Shown piece by piece: positions 7,206-10,601 of a stretch of 10,601 bases of DNA. Both the position numbers and the translations under genes were made by a program. How positions within the stretch are numbered: position 1 is the first letter of the stretch; each line of letters begins with the position of its first letter. The notes beneath the pieces were generated by a model. That model worked only from the letters and a program-made list of their open reading frames with translations, was not told the DNA's origin and searched no databases. The DNA is from Bdellovibrionales bacterium (GTDB lineage: Bacteria; Bdellovibrionota; Bdellovibrionia; Bdellovibrionales; UBA1609): contig JAGRAG010000092.1 of assembly GCA_020435025.1 (NCBI GenBank), positions 1 through 10,601 on the forward strand, in the 5' to 3' direction.

Positions 7206-9671
7206 TTACTTTCCGCCGCCGACTCCACGTACGCACATCGTTTTCAATTTCCTTCCTACGCTTTTGGTCATTTCCCATTTCGGGACAAGGCCGTTGGTCA
7301 GAACTTCGATGGCTGTTTTAGGGTGCTCTTTGATGAGCTCTTTCATGAGGCCTCCAAATGAATTAGCTATAGCATTTTTTAGAGCTAGGATCATAATAGC
7401 TCCTGTCCCTCGAGAGAGGCCAATAAACGCATCGGGTAGACGAACACCGGCGTTCGTAGCAATGATCACCCACTCTTCAATTCTTTTCCTCTTAAAGCCT
7501 TGTCTTTCAGCTTCTTCGAGGCCAAGTTCTTTTATCTTCTTTTCGACTTCAGCTTGTTCATTGAGTTCCCTTGCCAGCAGCTCTAAAAGCTCTTTTTCTC
7601 CGATGGTAGTTTCCTCATGATTTCTCAGATTCCAGAGCATGTTTTTCATAAATAAGGGATCTTTCATTTTTGCAGCTAAGGCAATTCCCACAAAAAAAGT
7701 TCTCTGAGCCATTTGAATATTGCCACCCATGCCAAAATCGACAATCGAGACCTCTAGCTCAATTCTTTGGGCATCTTCAAATAGGATGCGGGTCGAGTCT
7801 CCACCTTCAAGAAGTCGAGCCGGCTGAACGGCGCGGCTCATGAAGTTACCGTTGTGAAGGTCAGAATGGAAAAATCCCATTTTTACAAACGCCACTTGTA
7901 ACCAACGTAAAGTCATGCCTTTGGCTATGGCCTGGGCGACATAAGAATTTTTCTCACGAATACCTTTTAATCCTTCGCCAGGGGTGTAGTCCATAACTTG
8001 AATTCGAGTTTCCGACTCGGATTCAGAATTGTAGTAAACGGTTGGGACTTTATAATGAACTAAGACATCTTTAAATTTTAAAGGACGACGACCTAACGAC
8101 CATTTTCCAATCTGAATTCCGCCGCTCCATTCAGTCACTACTTTTGTTTTAAAGGTGTGCGTGTACTGCTGCTTACCTTGACCTTGTCGCTTTGAGCTCG
8201 CAGCGACATCCGTATCGGCTAAAATCCCTCTCGTTTGACCTTCCATCTCCGGACCAATTTTAGGCCAGTTAAGTTCTCTTAGTATTGAATCTGAGTCGAC
8301 TAGAGAAGACACTTTTTTCATTATTTTAAGGCCACGGGCGATGGTGCGCAGCATTCCCGGTTTAATGATTCGAATAGCGACAGTTTTTTGGACCAATTTT
8401 CCATTAACTTCGTATTCAATTTCTCCTTTGTGAATTTGGGCAATCGTTCCAGCATGTATGGACTTTGCATCAAATGAAACCAGTCGAACTCCTTGAGCTT
8501 TCATCTTAGCGCTCTCTATTTTCATTAAATCTCTGATAACTTCGGGTGGGGAAGCACGCCCGTCCGCTTGTAAGCTTTTAAAAACTTCGGAAATTTCTTG
8601 CCCAAGTCCTTCTAGGTTGGCCACAAGCTGCAGGATCTTTTGAACCTGAGGAATGGAGTACTGAATGGCGATTTTAAATCTTTGAATAGCATCATTGGTT
8701 TTGGTTTTATAGTTGCGAGCATCAGGAAAGTCGAGGGACCCTGAGATCATATTTTTGATTCCCTCTCGTTCTTCATATTTAAAGATTCCTCCGAGCAGAA
8801 GCTGAATCATTCGACCGGCTCCTTTAAAGCTCTCAGAACTAATGGCAAAACGACGGCTGTCAGCAGCAATTTTTTCACCTACACTTCGAATTTCCTCTTC
8901 CATTTTTGCAAAGGCAATTTCAAAAGCATTGGCGATTTGAATCTGATGTTCACCGATGATCTTTAAGTTTGTTAGATCGGCTAACAGAGGTCGTGCACGA
9001 TTTCGGTCTAAGGTAGGATCCTCAAGATCCATAAGTTCTGAAAACAAATTTTGAGCAAAAGCTCTGAATTGTTTTTTTTCTGTACTGGATGCAGACTCGC
9101 TGATGCCATGACTTTCTACTAATTCAATGAGCGTTTTTTCAGCAAAAGCTTTTTGTTTTTGATGGTACTCATGAACCTCTTGTCGGACTTGTTCATTAGC
9201 AAATTCAAACTCATATAGCTTGGAGCCACGTCCCTGATCAAGATGTCTGATTTCAAATTCTAAGAATGTATAGCGATCTGCTTCGGCATATCTCATCTTT
9301 CCGTACTGTTCGAGGCTTTCAATCATCACTCGTTCAGGTGTTTGCTCGTAGTGACCTTGAATGGCAGAGAGGGCACGTGAAATCGCAGTGGATTTTTTAT
9401 GTTCTTCGCCATAAGCGTCCAACATATACTTTGCGAAGATTCGTAAGCCGTCAGGAAAATAGAATCTCTCTGTACGATCGAATTTTTTGCTTAAGGCCTT
9501 TTCCGCGGCTGCCTCGGCTTCGGTTAACTGTCGAGACGACAGCTTGCTTAACGCTCCTTCGCTTTGAGTGTCGTTGGTTGCGGCAACAGATGTGGCCGTC
9601 GGGTAGGTGGTAAAGGAAGTAAAAACAAGTAGAAAGGCCAAAAAGATTGGGCCAAATTTGGTTTTTTTCAT
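7206..9671 (-). CDS. Exported ABC1/AarF/UbiB-family kinase-like protein, divergent
   Basis: An 821-residue protein. Residues 1-31 are a good Sec signal peptide: KK-T-K, a hydrophobic core (about 8-20), then a likely signal peptidase I site after VAA (29-31). Residues 32 to about 345 are charged, mostly helical and unrecognised. From about 350 an ABC1 (UbiB/AarF/ADCK) protein-kinase-like domain can be followed: GLGQ at 355-358 in place of KxGQ, PPEV (375-378), HAGTIAQIH (406-414) in place of the Ala-rich AAASIAQVH, VAIRIIKPG (431-439) in place of VAVKVxRPG, catalytic loop FHSDLHNGN (601-609; D604, N609) and DFG (645-647). Canonical family members are cytosolic or membrane proteins that support ubiquinone synthesis or lipid handling and act on small molecules. 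They are typically about 550 residues with no cleavable signal, so this one is longer and predicted to be exported. A roughly 60-residue low-similarity insert (about 478-540) separates the lobes. Start ATG has AGGAG 7 bases upstream. Family confident; substrate, activity and location unknown. No ubiquinone genes are nearby. Confidence 0.85.
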   Translation of the reverse strand: MKKTKFGPIFLAFLLVFTSFTTYPTATSVAATNDTQSEGALSKLSSRQLTEAEAAAEKALSKKFDRTERFYFPDGLRIFAKYMLDAYGEEHKKSTAISRALSAIQGHYEQTPERVMIESLEQYGKMRYAEADRYTFLEFEIRHLDQGRGSKLYEFEFANEQVRQEVHEYHQKQKAFAEKTLIELVESHGISESASSTEKKQFRAFAQNLFSELMDLEDPTLDRNRARPLLADLTNLKIIGEHQIQIANAFEIAFAKMEEEIRSVGEKIAADSRRFAISSESFKGAGRMIQLLLGGIFKYEEREGIKNMISGSLDFPDARNYKTKTNDAIQRFKIAIQYSIPQVQKILQLVANLEGLGQEISEVFKSLQADGRASPPEVIRDLMKIESAKMKAQGVRLVSFDAKSIHAGTIAQIHKGEIEYEVNGKLVQKTVAIRIIKPGMLRTIARGLKIMKKVSSLVDSDSILRELNWPKIGPEMEGQTRGILADTDVAASSKRQGQGKQQYTHTFKTKVVTEWSGGIQIGKWSLGRRPLKFKDVLVHYKVPTVYYNSESESETRIQVMDYTPGEGLKGIREKNSYVAQAIAKGMTLRWLQVAFVKMGFFHSDLHNGNFMSRAVQPARLLEGGDSTRILFEDAQRIELEVSIVDFGMGGNIQMAQRTFFVGIALAAKMKDPLFMKNMLWNLRNHEETTIGEKELLELLARELNEQAEVEKKIKELGLEEAERQGFKRKRIEEWVIIATNAGVRLPDAFIGLSRGTGAIMILALKNAIANSFGGLMKELIKEHPKTAIEVLTNGLVPKWEMTKSVGRKLKTMCVRGVGGGK

Positions 9672-9678
9672 TTAAAAG

Positions 9679-9683
9679 CTCCT
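9679..9683 (-). promoter_or_regulatory. Ribosome binding site of the ABC1-kinase-like gene
   Basis: AGGAG on the minus strand, 7 bases before the ATG at 9669-9671. It fixes the start that includes the signal peptide, which matters because export is the unusual property of this protein. No convincing -35/-10 pair was found further upstream by eye. Confidence 0.7.
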
Positions 9684-9785
9684 GAATAGGAAGTCCAAAT
9701 GCAATTAAAAAGCCAGGAGTTCCACTGAATTGGTGCTCAATCTTTCGCAAATTTCTAAAGAATGGTCATCTAAATATATGATTTA

Positions 9786-9932
9786 ATGAAAGAATTCGTT
9801 GTAGTTAAAGGAAGTTTGGAACAATCTACAGGTAGGGGTAAAGCATATGACGAATTGAAGCCGCAAATGGGTCTGCACTGTGTAGAGTTTTGTCAGTCAC
9901 TTCCTGCTTTTGTTACCCAAATAGAGAGATAG
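9786..9932 (+). CDS. Possible small protein of 48 residues, unrecognised
   Basis: An ATG-to-TAG frame in the gap between two leftward genes, closed upstream by an in-frame TAA five codons before the ATG. The peptide starts MKEFVVVKGSLEQSTGRG and ends LPAFVTQIER. Its composition is protein-like, with mixed charge, few low-complexity runs and two cysteines (32 and 36). No ribosome binding site precedes the ATG, only AT-rich sequence, which weakens the case. No family is recognised. After the TAG the frame stays open for 20 more codons and runs past the 3' end of the opposing hybrid-kinase gene, so a decayed remnant of a longer gene is also possible. It could equally be a chance frame. Confidence 0.25.
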   Translation: MKEFVVVKGSLEQSTGRGKAYDELKPQMGLHCVEFCQSLPAFVTQIER

Positions 9933-9960
9933 ATTTCTGAGCTGTTTGCGCTCTGGATTC

Positions 9961-10601
9961 CTAAGTACTGTCGTTGCCATTCAAGTTCTTATGAATAATC
10001 GCGATAAGATCTTCTCCCTTTACTGGTTTAGAAATAAAATCATCCATTTCATATTGCTTGCATTTGTCACGAGTTTCCTTAAATGCACTTGCTGTCATCG
10101 CAATTATGGGTGTTCTTTTGCGTTGTTCTTGAAGCTCCATTTTTCGAAATTGTCGAGTGGCATTAAAACCATCAAGGACGGGCATTTGACAATCCATGAG
10201 AACAAGGCTGTATTTATTTTGATCGAGTTTTTCCAGGCCCTCCACCCCATTTAGAGCGAAGTCGACATTGTAGCCATGTTGTTTGAGTATGGCTTGTGTG
10301 ACTTTTTGATTAATTAGGTTGTCTTCAACTATTAAGATGGGATCTAACAGAGATGGTGAGCTTCCACTTGTACTGAATTCATTTAATGCCGATGGGATGC
10401 TATTGGAACTAGCAAGTTTGAGTACATTTGTGTTGTTGTTTATTAGGCTGTGAAGATTTGGGATCGGTTTATAAATTATAGGGATGTGTTCAATCTTTAA
10501 ATTATTTAGTAGTTTTTTCTTATTTTTTTTCGAACTGACAAGAATGACTCTTTCTTTGTTCTCTTCAATCTTTTTGGAAAGTCTTTGAATCTGCTCGGAA
10601 T
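9961..10601 (-). CDS. Hybrid sensor histidine kinase, C-terminal part with receiver domain; 5' end outside window
   Basis: The minus-strand frame is open from the right edge to the TAG at 9961-9963, giving 212 visible residues; the GTG at 10243-10245 lies inside the receiver domain and is not a start. Read N to C: RVILVSSKKNKK followed by IIYKPI (bases about 10551-10465) looks like strands 4 and 5 of one receiver-like domain, with its Lys-Pro. A Ser/Asn-rich linker follows, then a complete receiver domain starting ILIVEDN (acidic pair E-D at 10321-10326). In that domain LVLMDCQMPVLDG carries the phosphoacceptor Asp (codon 10192-10194), IIAMTAS the conserved Thr, and ISKPV the conserved Lys. 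This arrangement, and the VEDN..NQ style, is typical of hybrid histidine kinases of the BarA/ArcB class with tandem receivers, which pass phosphate from His to Asp and on to a phosphotransfer protein. The sensor and kinase domains would lie outside the window, so a stand-alone double-receiver protein cannot be excluded. No phosphotransfer (Hpt) domain follows the receiver. Confidence 0.85.
   Translation of the reverse strand, partial: SEQIQRLSKKIEENKERVILVSSKKNKKKLLNNLKIEHIPIIYKPIPNLHSLINNNTNVLKLASSNSIPSALNEFSTSGSSPSLLDPILIVEDNLINQKVTQAILKQHGYNVDFALNGVEGLEKLDQNKYSLVLMDCQMPVLDGFNATRQFRKMELQEQRKRTPIIAMTASAFKETRDKCKQYEMDDFISKPVKGEDLIAIIHKNLNGNDST

Noticed and set aside
7192..7620. 142-codon + strand frame overlapping the end of the kinase-like gene
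   Set aside because: It is wholly antisense to the C-terminal coding region of a well-supported gene; the Ser/Pro/Phe-rich translation is typical of a shadow frame.
9451..9750. 99-codon minus-strand frame overlapping the start of the kinase-like gene
   Set aside because: It overlaps in another frame the signal-peptide gene, which has a good AGGAG site. The overlapping frame has no such site and no recognisable product.
9672..9960. Searched for promoter elements, riboswitch or attachment-site repeats in this spacer
   Set aside because: Some AT-rich hexamers such as TATATT are present, but none has a matching -35 at a 16-18 base spacing, and no repeat or stable leader structure was visible by eye.

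Overview
The window looks like chromosomal DNA from a Gram-negative (diderm) bacterium of moderate G+C content. It encodes a periplasmic alpha-2-macroglobulin, a penicillin-binding protein 1C, a signal-peptide-bearing ABC1/UbiB-type kinase homologue and the C-terminus of a hybrid histidine kinase. Gene style and content would suit Bdellovibrionota (predatory delta-like bacteria), but no marker here proves this, so the assignment is a guess. No tRNA, rRNA, insertion sequence, CRISPR array or phage gene was seen.

Layout: the left two thirds (2-6936, + strand) hold a two-gene operon. The first gene is a very large bacterial alpha-2-macroglobulin (A2M) whose 5' end lies outside the window. Fourteen bases after its stop comes pbpC, a bifunctional peptidoglycan glycosyltransferase/transpeptidase. 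This A2M-pbpC pairing is the classic YfhM-PBP1C module, thought to trap invading proteases in the periplasm while repairing breached peptidoglycan. Here, however, the A2M has lost the thioester: it has no cysteine after its first 657 visible residues, and the expected CxEQ site reads KFED.

A 269-bp convergent intergenic region (6937-7205) contains a perfect 8-bp hairpin that probably ends the leftward gene and perhaps both. Leftward from 9671 runs an 821-residue protein with a Sec signal peptide, about 320 residues of unrecognised helical sequence, and a C-terminal ABC1/AarF/UbiB kinase-like domain. That domain keeps the catalytic-loop and DFG motifs but has altered KxGQ, Ala-rich-loop and VAVK-lysine positions. 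An exported, divergent ABC1 kinase is the most unusual item in the window.

Further right, a 289-bp gap (9672-9960) holds a ribosome binding site for the kinase-like gene and a possible 48-codon rightward small ORF. From 9961 to the right edge (- strand) is the C-terminal part of a hybrid sensor kinase: the tail of one receiver-like domain, a Ser/Asn-rich linker and a complete canonical receiver domain.

How the genes work together: the A2M and PBP1C form one envelope-defence and repair unit. The kinase-like protein is also predicted to be outside the cytoplasm, but it is transcribed towards that operon and nothing links it functionally. The hybrid kinase is on the same strand as the kinase-like gene, but the gap between them suggests a separate unit.
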